From Mesorhizobium sp. LSHC420B00 (GTDB lineage: Bacteria > Pseudomonadota > Alphaproteobacteria > Rhizobiales > Rhizobiaceae): DNA of 58,777 nt. The stretch spans positions 113,364 to 172,140 of the forward strand of contig NZ_AYVY01000004.1 in the NCBI RefSeq assembly GCF_000503055.1, given 5' to 3'. The notes under the pieces were generated by a model that saw nothing but the letters and a program-made list of their open reading frames with translations, had not been told where the DNA came from and did not search any database. This document shows, piece after piece, positions 15,374 to 24,049 of this stretch (its first letter is position 1; each line of letters begins with the position of its first letter). The translations under genes and the position numbers were made by a program.

Positions 15374-16480
15374 TCAGCCCGCCACCGCGCCAACCGACTC
15401 CCGCTCCACCAGCGGGCATTCGAGCTTGGTGATGGGATGGCGGCCACGACCGGGAGGGGCGGGGACTTCCAGCTGCTCGATCGCCCATTGCCCCATCGCC
15501 ATATGCGGCAGGATCGACGTCGTCAGCGGCGGGAACAGATGGCGCGCGATCTCCTCGTCGTCATAGCCGACCACCGAAATATCCTGGGGGATGTGCAGGC
15601 TGGCCTCCTTCAGCGCCTCGTAGCAGCCGATCGCGGTGCGGTCGTTCTGGCAGAAGATGGCGGTCGGCCGGTCTTTCAGCGCCAGTAGCTTGATGGTCGC
15701 GGCATAGCCGGCGCTCGCCGACCAATCGCCTTCGACGACCAAGGCCGGGTCGAACGGGATGTCGGCTGTCGCCAGCGCCCGGCGGTAGCCCTTCAGCCGG
15801 TCCTGCGCCGCCTGCATCCATGGCTCGCCGGTGATGGTGGCGATACGGCGATGGCCATGGCTGATCAGGTGCCGGGTCGAGCTCTGGCCGCCGGCGATCT
15901 CGCTCGGCACCACGGCGGGGAAGGCATAGTCGGCGGTGTAGCAGTTGAGCAGGATGACCGGAATGTCGAGGCCGTAGAGATACTCCGGCGCGACGATCTC
16001 GCGGGTGAAGATGGTCATGTAGATCAGCGCCGAAATGCCCTGCTTGGTCAGCGCCGCGATGGCCCGGGGCTCCATCACCTCGTCGCCCATGGTCTGCGCC
16101 ACCAAAAGTACATTGCCAGCGTTCCACGAGGCTTGCCGCGCCCCTTCAATGGCGACGACCGCCTCCGGGCTGGTCGCCAATTGGTCGACGGCGAAGCCGA
16201 TCACGCCATCCAGCCCGTCAAAAGCGGCAACCGGGGCTCGCAGGGCGGAAAACACCGGCGGCGCATAACTGAGGGCCCGCGCCGCCTCTATCACCCGCTC
16301 ACGAGTTTGCTGCGATAGCCTGATGCCCGGCGTGTTGTTGAGGACGAACGAAACCGTCGCCTGCGAACAACCGGCGGCCCTGGCGATGTCGGTCATGGTA
16401 ACGCGGCCTCTGGGGTTTTTCCCGGACGGTTTGCGCCGCCTTGTACCCTCAAGGACGGGATCGCGTAGTGGTTCGTTCAT
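15374..16480 (-). CDS. LacI-family transcriptional regulator
   Basis: A 368-residue regulator. After a basic N-terminal tail, the HTH reads VTMTDIARAAGCSQATVSFVLNN with hinge helix near SQQTRERVIEAARALSY. The rest is a periplasmic-binding-protein-like effector domain (VIGFAVDQLATSPEAVVAIEGA, ALTKQGISALIYM, VVGYDDEEIARHLFPPLTTS). It is divergent from a sugar ABC importer across 453 bp, so it probably represses that importer in the absence of its sugar. It may also control the downstream alpha-hydroxy-acid dehydrogenase gene. Confidence 0.9.
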   Translation of the reverse strand: MNEPLRDPVLEGTRRRKPSGKNPRGRVTMTDIARAAGCSQATVSFVLNNTPGIRLSQQTRERVIEAARALSYAPPVFSALRAPVAAFDGLDGVIGFAVDQLATSPEAVVAIEGARQASWNAGNVLLVAQTMGDEVMEPRAIAALTKQGISALIYMTIFTREIVAPEYLYGLDIPVILLNCYTADYAFPAVVPSEIAGGQSSTRHLISHGHRRIATITGEPWMQAAQDRLKGYRRALATADIPFDPALVVEGDWSASAGYAATIKLLALKDRPTAIFCQNDRTAIGCYEALKEASLHIPQDISVVGYDDEEIARHLFPPLTTSILPHMAMGQWAIEQLEVPAPPGRGRHPITKLECPLVERESVGAVAG

Positions 16481-16933
16481 GTCATTCGTCCCTCAAATCT
16501 CGCATTTGTAAGGTAAAGCGATGCTAATAGATATAAGTGCCGTCTTAAGTGATTTAGTCGCGAATCCGACGTGACAGCGCATTGGGAGGCCCCTTTCTTG
16601 TGAGAATCCCGATTAAACTAATACTCTTTACTAATATCCGGCGGCCCTATAACGTCAATCCATCATGCTCGGACGAACATCGGACCCGCGCATGTTCGGA
16701 ACGTAAGCCAGCCTAGTGGCGGACAGTTCCCGTCAACCGAAGCTCGCCTGCCGTTTCGAGGAAATGTCAGACAAATCGGACTATTTACGAACGACGAATG
16801 AGTCTCTAAAGTCGACGATCGCGGCTGGAATGGCGTCGTTCTTCGCTGCCGGAACCCTGAGGAGGAGGGCGTCCAAGCCGCGCCGGCACGTTCATCATCA
16901 GCGAAAATTACTGAGTCAAATGGGAGGTTGAAT
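16481..16933. other. Divergent intergenic region between lacI-type and ABC transporter genes
   Basis: 453 bp with lower GC than its surroundings. It should hold both promoters and the LacI operator. I noticed a direct repeat of ACTAAT around 16616-16640 within an AT-rich stretch, but found no palindrome with a central CG convincing enough to call an operator. No gene is supported. Confidence 0.5.
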
Positions 16934-17863
16934 ATGAAATCTGCGATACGAAATGCGTCCGTCGCCGCTGCGGCCCTGCTGCTCGGCCTGTCCGTGAGCG
17001 CAATTGCGCGGGCCGACGACAAGCCGACACTGGCCTTCGTCGTCAACGGCGCTTCCGATTTCTGGAAGGCTGCCGAAGCCGGGGTCAAGAAGGCTCAAGG
17101 CGAATTGCCCAATTACAATCTAGAACTCAAATATCCGGAGCAGTCCTCGGTCGCCATCCAGCAGCGCCTGATGGACGATCTGGTGACGGCCGGTGTTAAG
17201 GCGATCATGGTCTCGGCCGTCGATCCCAAGACGTCGACCGACGGGCTGAACAAGATCGCCTCGGAAACGGCGTTGTTCACCACCGACAGCGATGCACCGC
17301 AGACCAAGCGTGTCGCCTATATCGGCTCGTCCAATGTCGATGCCGGCAAGCAGGCGGCAGAGATTGCCAAGAAGGCGATGCCAGATGGCGGCAAATGCCT
17401 CGGCTTCGTCGGCCTGCTCGGCGCCGACAATGCCAAGGAACGCATCCAGGGCATGAAGGACGGCCTCGCCGGCACCAAGATCGAACTGGTCGACGTGCGT
17501 GGCGACGATATCGACCAGGCCCGCGCTAAGAAGAACGTCGAGGACGCGCTGGTCGCCAGCCCCGACGTCACCTGCATGGTCGGCTTCTATTCCTACAACA
17601 CGCCGCGTATCTATGAGGCGCTGCGCGATGCCGGCAAGCTCGGCCAGATCACCGTCGTTGGCTTCGACGACGATCCGATCACGCTGGGCGGCGTCAAGGA
17701 AGGCACCGTCGCCGCCACCGTCGTGCAGCAGCCCTTCGAATGGGCCTATCAGGGCATGAAGCTGATGGCCGCCTATCTCGAAGGCAACAAGTCGGGCGTT
17801 CCCGCCGATGGACTGATCATCATCCCGACCAAGATCATCGGCAAGGACGATGTCGACGCCTAG
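16934..17863 (+). CDS. Sugar ABC transporter, periplasmic binding protein (RbsB-like)
   Basis: A 309-residue periplasmic solute receptor. Signal peptide about residues 1-29 (ASVAAAALLLGLSVSAIARA). The Peripla_BP_4 fold is shown by LAFVVNGASDFWKAAEAGVKKA, MDDLVTAGVKAIMVSAVDP, CLGFVGLLGADNAKERIQGM and VVGFDDDPITLGGVKEGTV. Start ATG 16934 has GGGAGG at 16922-16927; the upstream TTG would lie against it. It is first of a binding protein-ATPase-permease operon of the ribose/galactose (CUT2) class and divergent from the LacI gene. The sugar is not identifiable from sequence. Confidence 0.93.
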   Translation: MKSAIRNASVAAAALLLGLSVSAIARADDKPTLAFVVNGASDFWKAAEAGVKKAQGELPNYNLELKYPEQSSVAIQQRLMDDLVTAGVKAIMVSAVDPKTSTDGLNKIASETALFTTDSDAPQTKRVAYIGSSNVDAGKQAAEIAKKAMPDGGKCLGFVGLLGADNAKERIQGMKDGLAGTKIELVDVRGDDIDQARAKKNVEDALVASPDVTCMVGFYSYNTPRIYEALRDAGKLGQITVVGFDDDPITLGGVKEGTVAATVVQQPFEWAYQGMKLMAAYLEGNKSGVPADGLIIIPTKIIGKDDVDA

Positions 17864-17908
17864 CCGCCAGCCTCAAGGCGATGTCTGGAAACTGAGCAAA
17901 CTAGGTTG

Positions 17909-17968
17909 CGCCGGCTCAAGGTTCGCCTTGAGCCGGCGTTCTATTGACGGGCCTCGCGAGGCCCGTCA
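17909..17968 (+). other. Two adjacent hairpins after the binding-protein gene
   Basis: The first (17909-17938) is a perfect 13-bp stem with a TTCG tetraloop. The second (17945-17968) is a perfect 24-bp palindrome centred on CGCG. Neither has a long T run. Such structures after a binding-protein gene commonly protect the upstream mRNA or end part of the transcripts, leading to more receptor than ATPase and permease. Confidence 0.75.
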
Positions 17969-18008
17969 GTCTGAGTCCAAAACGGCTCACCGGCTGCTGT
18001 CAGGCGTG

Positions 18009-19553
18009 ATGAATTATTCCGACCCATCCATCGTTGCATCCACGGACGCTCCGTTCCTGAGCCTCAACGGTGTGCGCAAGACCTATCCCGGCGTTGTCGC
18101 GCTGGACGGGTTCTCGATCGAGGTCAGGCCCGGCGAGGTCATCGGCCTGGTCGGCGAAAACGGCGCCGGCAAATCGACGCTGATGAAGATCCTCGGCGGC
18201 GTCACCAGGCCGGACACCGGCACCATCATTGTCGATGGCGCCGCCCATGACGGGCTGACTGTCGAGGCCAGCATCGGTTCGGGCATCGCCTTCGTCCACC
18301 AGGAACTCAACCTGTTCGAAAACCTCGACGTTGCCGCCAATATCTTCTTCGGCCGCGAACCGCTGCGCGCCGGCCCGCTCAAGCTGGTCGACCGCGCCAG
18401 GCTGCGAGCGCTGGCGGCGCCGCTGCTCAAACGCGTGGGCGCCAATTTCTCGGCCGATACGCCGGTATCGGCGCTGTCGCTGGCCCAGCAGCAAATGGTC
18501 GAGATCGCCAAGGCGCTGTCGATCAAGGCAAGGCTGGTTATCCTCGACGAGCCGACCTCGAGCCTGCCGATCGCCGAAACCGACAAGCTGCTTGGTGTCA
18601 TCAAGGCGCTGAAGGCAGACGGCATCAGCGTCATTTTCATCTCACACCGCCTGCACGAGGTCGAGCGCGTCGCCGACCGCGTCGTCGTGCTCAGGGACGG
18701 CATGCTCGCCGGAACTTTGCCGAAGAGCGCCATCAATCACGACCAGATGGTCAAGCTGATGATCGGCCGCATGCTCAAGGAGAGGGAGAAGGCCGCAGAA
18801 TCGGCGCGCCCGCCGGGCTCTGTCGCGCTGTCGGTCAAGGCCATTCGCACCGCCGCCTATCCCGACCGGCCCGTCGACCTCGACGTCAGGCATGGCGAGA
18901 TCCTCGGCCTTGCCGGTCTCGTCGGCTCCGGTCGGACGGAGCTGGCGCGCGTGCTGTTCGGCATCGACAAGAGCTTTGGCGGCTCGTTCCAACTTGACGG
19001 AAAAGATCTGGTTCTTGGTTCGGCCGCGGACGCAGTGGCCAACGGTATTTTCCTCGTCCCGGAAGACCGCAAGCTGACCGGCATCCTGCTCGATCTGTCG
19101 ATTGCCCAGAACATCTCGCTGCCCAATCTGCCGGCGCATTCGCGGCGCTCGCTGGTCTCGGCCAGCGCCGAGGCCGCCACCGCCGAGAAACAGAAGACCG
19201 ATCTGGGCATCAGGGCGCCCTCCGTGCAGACGCGTACCGGCACGCTGTCGGGCGGCAACCAGCAAAAGGTCGTGCTGGCCAAATGGCTGGCGATGAAGCC
19301 GAAGGTGATGATCCTCGACGAGCCGACACGCGGCATCGACATTGGCGCCAAGGCCGAGATCTACGGGCTGATGCGGGCGCTGGCCGATGCCGGCGTCGCC
19401 GTGCTGATGATCTCCAGCGACATGGAGGAGGTGATCGGTGTTTCCGACCGCATCGCCGTCATGCATGAAGGCCAGATCTCCGGCATTCTCGACAAGGAAC
19501 GGTTCAGCCAGGAAAACGTGCTGCTGCTGGCGGTCGGCAAGCAGCCGAAATAG
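18009..19553 (+). CDS. Sugar ABC transporter, double-domain ATPase (RbsA/MglA type)
   Basis: A 514-residue ATPase with two nucleotide-binding domains. Domain 1 (about 15-250): Walker A GENGAGKSTL, an altered signature LSLAQQQM, Walker B LVILDEPTSSL. Domain 2 (about 265-505): degenerate P-loop LVGSGRTELARV, signature LSGGNQQK, Walker B VMILDEPTRGID. This is the fused layout of CUT2 importers. ATG 18009 (MNYSDPS) is chosen because homology starts soon after; the upstream open frame contains the two hairpins. The next gene is the permease, 23 bp later. Confidence 0.93.
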   Translation: MNYSDPSIVASTDAPFLSLNGVRKTYPGVVALDGFSIEVRPGEVIGLVGENGAGKSTLMKILGGVTRPDTGTIIVDGAAHDGLTVEASIGSGIAFVHQELNLFENLDVAANIFFGREPLRAGPLKLVDRARLRALAAPLLKRVGANFSADTPVSALSLAQQQMVEIAKALSIKARLVILDEPTSSLPIAETDKLLGVIKALKADGISVIFISHRLHEVERVADRVVVLRDGMLAGTLPKSAINHDQMVKLMIGRMLKEREKAAESARPPGSVALSVKAIRTAAYPDRPVDLDVRHGEILGLAGLVGSGRTELARVLFGIDKSFGGSFQLDGKDLVLGSAADAVANGIFLVPEDRKLTGILLDLSIAQNISLPNLPAHSRRSLVSASAEAATAEKQKTDLGIRAPSVQTRTGTLSGGNQQKVVLAKWLAMKPKVMILDEPTRGIDIGAKAEIYGLMRALADAGVAVLMISSDMEEVIGVSDRIAVMHEGQISGILDKERFSQENVLLLAVGKQPK

Positions 19554-19576
19554 TTCGCCGGCATTGGGAGACGACG

Positions 19577-20572
19577 ATGAGCAAGAAAGATCTCGGCCTG
19601 CTGATCCTGATCCTGGCGGTCGGCGCGGTGGTAGCGATCATCAACCCGCGCTTCCTGCTGCCGATCAATCTCGCCAACACCTCGAACCTGATCGGGTTGT
19701 TCGGCATCCTGTCGATCGGCCAGGCTTTCGTCATCATCACCGGCGGCATCGAATTGTCGGTCGGCTCGGTGGTTGCGCTGCTCGGCGTGCTGTTCATCGA
19801 CTTCATCGCCACGCGCGGCATGGCCTGGCCGGTCGCCCTGCCGCTGATCCTGGTGCTCGGCGGCATCATCGGGCTGGCGCATGGCTGGCTGATCACCCGG
19901 CTCAAATTGCAGCCTTTCGTGGTGACCTTGTGCGGCCTGCTGATCTATCGCGGCGTGGCGCGCTTCTATACCGCCGACGGCACCGCCGGCTTTGCCTTCG
20001 GACAGAACTTCCCGGAACTCGAGTTCCTGACGGCGGGGCGGTCCTGGGGCGTGCCGAACAGTTTCATCGCGCTGATCGTCATCGCCGTCGTCATGTGGGT
20101 GGTGCTGCACCGTTCGGTGTTCGGGCGATATCTCTACGCCATCGGCAAGAACGAGGAAGCGGCGAAATATTCCGGCATCCGCACCGGCCGCATCGTCATG
20201 GCCGCCTATGTCATCTGCGGCGTGCTGACGGCGCTGTCGGCTATCTATTTCGCCATGTACACACGCTCGATCTCGCCGGCGAGCCACGGCCAGTTCTACG
20301 AGCTCTACGCCATCGCGGCAGCGGTGCTCGGCGGCTTCTCGCTGCGCGGCGGCGAAGGCTCGCTGATCGGCGTCCTGCTCGGCACGGTGCTGCTGCAGGA
20401 GTTGCAGAACCTCGTCAACCTGCTCGGTATCCCGTCCTCGCTCAACTTCGCCGTGATGGGCGGGGTGATCCTCATCGGCGTTCTGGTCGACCAGCAATGG
20501 GGCGTGTTCAGGGCGCGGCGGCGGATGCTGGAAGCCACCCGCAAGGGCGTGGCGGGTGCTGCCGCGGAATGA
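19577..20572 (+). CDS. Sugar ABC transporter permease (RbsC-like)
   Basis: A 331-residue inner-membrane permease of the BPD_transp_2 family with about eight to ten hydrophobic segments. Conserved features are IGLFGILSIGQAFVIITGGIELSVGSVVAL, the RSVFGRYLYAIGKNEEAAKYSGI loop, and GGFSLRGGEGSLIGVLLGTVLL near the C-terminus. GGGAG precedes the ATG. It ends the importer operon; one permease gene means the membrane part is probably a homodimer. Confidence 0.93.
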   Translation: MSKKDLGLLILILAVGAVVAIINPRFLLPINLANTSNLIGLFGILSIGQAFVIITGGIELSVGSVVALLGVLFIDFIATRGMAWPVALPLILVLGGIIGLAHGWLITRLKLQPFVVTLCGLLIYRGVARFYTADGTAGFAFGQNFPELEFLTAGRSWGVPNSFIALIVIAVVMWVVLHRSVFGRYLYAIGKNEEAAKYSGIRTGRIVMAAYVICGVLTALSAIYFAMYTRSISPASHGQFYELYAIAAAVLGGFSLRGGEGSLIGVLLGTVLLQELQNLVNLLGIPSSLNFAVMGGVILIGVLVDQQWGVFRARRRMLEATRKGVAGAAAE

Positions 20573-20723
20573 CGCAAAAATAGCTGGATGAAATACGCCG
20601 ACTGCCATTGGCAGGCATGAAAAGGTCAGCCTGAGCTTCGCGACAGCAGTTCAGGTTAATCTCTATTTGGAACGAAACCCGTATCTGAGCGTTTATTTAA
20701 GCTTTGCTACGCGGAGGCGTCCC

Positions 20724-21254
20724 ATGCCCATGAATCCAGTAAGTACCGCAAAGATAGGAACTCACCCCCTCCACCCGATGCTGATACCTTTTCCTGTCGC
20801 GTTTCTTGTCGGTGCCTTTGTCACCGACCTGGTTTTCTGGGGGACTGCCGACGCCTTCTGGGCACGGGCATCGATGTGGCTGATCGGGGCAGCTATCGTA
20901 ATGGCGCTTCTCGCTGCGACAGCTGGTTTTATCGACTTCCTCAACGAGCCGCGCATTCGCGCCTTGTCCGACGCCTGGTACCACATGCTGGGCAACTTGA
21001 CCGCGGTCGTTGTGGCTCTGATCAATTTCTACCTTCGCTATGCTCAAGGCGCCGAGGCCGCGGTCCGACCGTGGGGCGCGCTGTTGTCGTTCATAGTGGT
21101 CTGCATACTGCTGTTCACCGGCTGGAAGGGCTGGGAGATGGTCTATCGGCATCACGTTGCAGTTCTGGATACACCGGCGGATGCACCAGCGAAGCCTTCG
21201 ACAACCACTAGCACGGATACTCATCACGCTGGTCGGGATCGGCACGCCGCATGA
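20724..21254 (+). CDS. DUF2231 family membrane protein
   Basis: A 176-residue protein with four predicted membrane helices (about 15-38, 47-68, 82-104, 112-132) and a Thr/His-rich tail. The start MPMNPVSTAKIGTHPLHPML and the conserved HPLHPMLIPFPVAF motif identify DUF2231, a family of unknown function often linked to oxidative or metal stress genes. GGAGG at 20713-20717 lies 6 nt before the ATG. It stands alone, convergent to phnN. The His-rich tail (DTHHAGRDRHAA) could bind metal but this is only suggestive. Confidence 0.8.
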   Translation: MPMNPVSTAKIGTHPLHPMLIPFPVAFLVGAFVTDLVFWGTADAFWARASMWLIGAAIVMALLAATAGFIDFLNEPRIRALSDAWYHMLGNLTAVVVALINFYLRYAQGAEAAVRPWGALLSFIVVCILLFTGWKGWEMVYRHHVAVLDTPADAPAKPSTTTSTDTHHAGRDRHAA

Positions 21255-21300
21255 GGCCATGATCCCGAACAGTGGATACCGGTTCCAAAAAGATATGGGT
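21251..21300. repeat. Partial rhizobial palindromic repeat
   Basis: The sequence around ATGATCCCGAACAGTGG and ACCGGTTCC resembles the AAAGTG-x-GAAxCGGTTTT core of the element at 1747-1795, but without the full outer arms. It fills the gap between DUF2231 and phnN. Family relationship is by eye. Confidence 0.4.
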
Positions 21301-21343
21301 TAGACAAGTAGCGCCCATCCCGAATGCATCGGATGGGCGCGCC

Positions 21344-21973
21344 TTAGATGAGGCCCGACATGTCGGAGAAGGCCATGGCCTTGCGCAGCACCTCGGTGAA
21401 GCGCTCGCCGGCGGCTTCACGAGGGCCGCTATTGTCGATGGAGGTGACGCCCGGTCCGGACAGCGCCACATTGGCGCTGCGCGCCAGCCGTGCCAGCACT
21501 TCGCCGCGCGACTCGCGCCCGCGCAAGGCCAGCCGCTCGGCCAGGATCTCCGGTGCAGCCGTGATCTCGACGATAGCCAGATTGGCGTAGCGGTCCCGCA
21601 GCGTCGGGATGATCGCGCGCGAGACGTTGGCGATCGCGACACGGCCGTTGGAGACTGACCAGTCGACTTCGGCCGGGATGCCATAGCGCAGGCCATGCGC
21701 CTCCCAGGAAATCGCGAAGGCGCCATCCGCTTCGGCCTCGACGAAGGCAGCGTCGGCTAGCGTATCGTGATCCTCGGTGGCCGCATCGCTCGGCCGGGTG
21801 ATCACCCGGCGAACGAACTCCAGTCGGCTCTCGTCGGCAAACATGGCGCGCGCATAGCCGATCACCGTGTCCTTGCCGGCACCGCTCGGTCCGACGACGG
21901 CGACGAAGACGCCGTCGCGGATTGGAAATCCCGCGGCGGACAATTCACGCTCGACCGATGCCGACACCATCAT
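21344..21973 (-). CDS. phnN: Ribose 1,5-bisphosphate phosphokinase PhnN
   Basis: Phosphorylates ribose 1,5-bisphosphate to PRPP, the last step of the C-P lyase route. The 209-residue product has P-loop VVGPSGAGKDTVI, the RVITRP substrate segment and SWEAHGLRYGIP, typical of the guanylate kinase-like PhnN family. ATG 21973 overlaps the phnM stop (ATGA), indicating translational coupling. The PhnGHIJKL core is not present in the window, so the full pathway must be completed elsewhere or these genes act on phosphoribosyl intermediates from another source. Confidence 0.92.
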   Translation of the reverse strand: MMVSASVERELSAAGFPIRDGVFVAVVGPSGAGKDTVIGYARAMFADESRLEFVRRVITRPSDAATEDHDTLADAAFVEAEADGAFAISWEAHGLRYGIPAEVDWSVSNGRVAIANVSRAIIPTLRDRYANLAIVEITAAPEILAERLALRGRESRGEVLARLARSANVALSGPGVTSIDNSGPREAAGERFTEVLRKAMAFSDMSGLI

Positions 21974-23109
21974 GCGACCCGCCGTCCCTGCCGCCACACC
22001 GTGCGGACAACCGGGACGTGATCGTCGACGCGCACGCGAACCAGATCGGCGCGCCGGCCGGGCTCGATGACACCGCGATCGGTGAGGCCGACAGCCTCGG
22101 CCGGGTTCTTCGACACCATCGCCACTGCCTGAGGCAACGAGATGCCCTCGACCACGTCGCCGAGGAAAAAGGCCGACTGGATCAGGCTGAACGGAATGTA
22201 GTCCGATGACAGGATATCGAGCAGGCCGTCGCCGGCCAGTGTGCGGGCCGAGACATTGCCCGAATGCGAAGCGCCGCGCATGACGTTCGGCGCGCCCATC
22301 AAAACGCCGAGCCCTGCCTCTTTCGAAGCCCGAGCCGCCTCCTCGGTGGTCGGGAACTCGGCGACACGGACGCCTTGCTCGATCGCTTCATCGACATGGC
22401 TGACGGTTGCGTCGTCATGGCTGGCGAGCACGATACCGCGCTCTTTGCACGCAGCGGCGATGAAGCTGCGGTTCGGGCTCGAGTTCTTCGCCGATTCCGC
22501 CATCCGCTTTTCGCAGAATTTCTGGAAATCGCGATCGGTCAGCTTCAGCTTGCGCTGGTAGTAATACGCATAGGTTTCGAGATCGACGAATTGCCGCTGT
22601 CCCGGCGCGTGGTCCATCAGCGACGCCAGCCTGACCCGCTCGTCGCCGTCGAAATTGGCGAAGGCTGTGAGGCAGTCCGGCGCCGAAACCTCGCAGCGCA
22701 GATGGATGAAATGGTCGGCCCTGAGCCGGTCCTGCTGGACGCTGTCCTCAATCGCCTCGGCCAGCTTGCGTATGTCGGCGGCCGTCAGGTCGGCGTCCTC
22801 GTCCATACCGACGCGCAAGGCGTCGAGCACGGTGGTGATGCCGGCGGTCGCCACCTGCGCGTCGTGGGCGAGCACCGCGGCGATCGGGTTCCAACGCACT
22901 TTCGGCCGTGGCGCGTAGTGGCCTTCGAGATGGTCGGTGTGGAGCTCGACCAGGCCAGGGATGATGAAGTCGCCGCCCATGTCCTCGCCGCTGCGGCCAG
23001 CGCGGGGAGCAATGTCGGCGATCACGCCGTCGCGCAGCACGATCGACCCTTCGACGATCTGGTCGGCAAGCACGATGCGGGCGTTGTCAAGAACGGTCTC
23101 GGCGGTCAT
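21970..23109 (-). CDS. phnM: Alpha-D-ribose 1-methylphosphonate 5-triphosphate diphosphatase PhnM
   Basis: Amidohydrolase-superfamily enzyme that releases pyrophosphate from ribose 1-methylphosphonate 5-triphosphate. The 379-residue protein shows metal-binding GLVELHTDHLEGHYAPRP, ASHDDATVSHVDEAIEQG and the C-terminal GVIEPGRRADLVRVRV. ATG 23109 gives the usual PhnM length; a longer frame upstream runs into the spacer. The start follows the stop of a 25-codon frame in the arrangement TGAgATG. phnN overlaps its end by four bases. Confidence 0.94.
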   Translation of the reverse strand: MTAETVLDNARIVLADQIVEGSIVLRDGVIADIAPRAGRSGEDMGGDFIIPGLVELHTDHLEGHYAPRPKVRWNPIAAVLAHDAQVATAGITTVLDALRVGMDEDADLTAADIRKLAEAIEDSVQQDRLRADHFIHLRCEVSAPDCLTAFANFDGDERVRLASLMDHAPGQRQFVDLETYAYYYQRKLKLTDRDFQKFCEKRMAESAKNSSPNRSFIAAACKERGIVLASHDDATVSHVDEAIEQGVRVAEFPTTEEAARASKEAGLGVLMGAPNVMRGASHSGNVSARTLAGDGLLDILSSDYIPFSLIQSAFFLGDVVEGISLPQAVAMVSKNPAEAVGLTDRGVIEPGRRADLVRVRVDDHVPVVRTVWRQGRRVA

Positions 23110-23110
23110 C

Positions 23111-23188
23111 TCAGGCAGTCCTCGGAGCATTTTGCAGCCAACTGAAAATGGATTGGCGTCGCACAATGCGGTTAAAGGAAATAGTCAT
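23111..23188 (-). other. 25-codon mini-frame between the 2H phosphoesterase gene and phnM, bounded by a 15-bp direct repeat
   Basis: GTCATCTCAGGCAGT occurs at 23105-23119 and again 79 bp later at 23184-23198. Each copy carries, on the minus strand, a TGA, one base, then an ATG. The first ATG (23188) opens a frame MTISFNRIVRRQ... that ends at the TGA just before phnM. This looks like a small duplication or insertion that separated two formerly coupled genes and left an open reading path. Whether the peptide has a role is unknown. Confidence 0.5.
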
Positions 23189-23189
23189 C

Positions 23190-23897
23190 TCAGGCAGTTC
23201 TTCTGGCCGGGCGGCGCCCGAGCGCGTGATGGGACAGCACCATGAACGGCGCACCCGGCTCAGTTTCGACAAACAGCGTCAGCGCGTCCACCGGCACCGG
23301 CCGTTGCAGCACGTCCGCAAACAGGCTGTCGATTGCTAGGCGAAGACGAGGGCTTTCCTGTGACGACACCCGGCCGGACAGGGTCATATGGAAACGAAAC
23401 GTCTCGAAGACATAGGGGTAGCCCCATTGGCAGAGATTGCGGAACTCATCGGGCTTCAGCGAGTCGGGGCTGCGGCGTTCAATCTCCGCGTCTGTCAGCG
23501 GCGCGCGAAAGCGGTCGAAGCCGCGCACCACATCATCGGCGAAACGGTTGAGCCCCGGCAGCGGTGCTTCCGGCACGAGCGCGAAAAAGCTGTCGATCTG
23601 GCTGACGACGAGACGCGGGACCGTCACCACCGGCGTCGCCTCGGCAAAATCGTCGAGTGCGGCGCGAAGCGAGGCCTCCGTCTCGTTTGAAGCCAGCCGG
23701 AAGGGCGCCTTCAGCGTCGCATGAAAGCCGTAGCGGCGCGCCGAGGCGGTATGGAAGGCAACTTCCGCTGCCGACAACTCGCCCACCGCCTCGACCGGCC
23801 TCGTGGCGGCACCGAAGGGATCACGGCCGAGCCAATTGGCGGCGATCCGCGCCAGCGGTTCGTCCTGCAGGGGGGTGAAATAGATCGCGTAGCGCAT
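23190..23897 (-). CDS. 2H phosphoesterase-like phosphonate metabolism protein (DUF1045)
   Basis: A 235-residue protein starting MRYAIYFTPLQDEPLARIAANWLG. Two H-x-T/S-L motifs, FHATLKAPF (about residue 58) and FHMTLSGRV (about 172), mark the 2H phosphoesterase fold; the family is annotated as a phosphonate metabolism protein found with phnM. It could act on cyclic phosphate intermediates such as 5-phosphoribosyl 1,2-cyclic phosphate, which is inference from context. It is the first gene of the three-gene unit with phnM and phnN. Confidence 0.85.
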   Translation of the reverse strand: MRYAIYFTPLQDEPLARIAANWLGRDPFGAATRPVEAVGELSAAEVAFHTASARRYGFHATLKAPFRLASNETEASLRAALDDFAEATPVVTVPRLVVSQIDSFFALVPEAPLPGLNRFADDVVRGFDRFRAPLTDAEIERRSPDSLKPDEFRNLCQWGYPYVFETFRFHMTLSGRVSSQESPRLRLAIDSLFADVLQRPVPVDALTLFVETEPGAPFMVLSHHALGRRPARRTA

Positions 23898-24049
23898 CGA
23901 AGTTCCTCGTCAGCCCCGCTGCCATAGGCGATTTGCATGACGAAATGACGAAGCTTTGCAGCGTTTTCGGTAACAAAACGACACAGCCTGGTCATTAGCC
24001 GACGATTTTTTCGGCTTGGACCAGCGGTTGAGAAGCGAAGGGGAAACGG

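Noticed and set aside
16481..16933. Possible LacI operator between the divergent genes
   Set aside because: No palindrome with the usual central CG and matching arms stood out; only short direct repeats.
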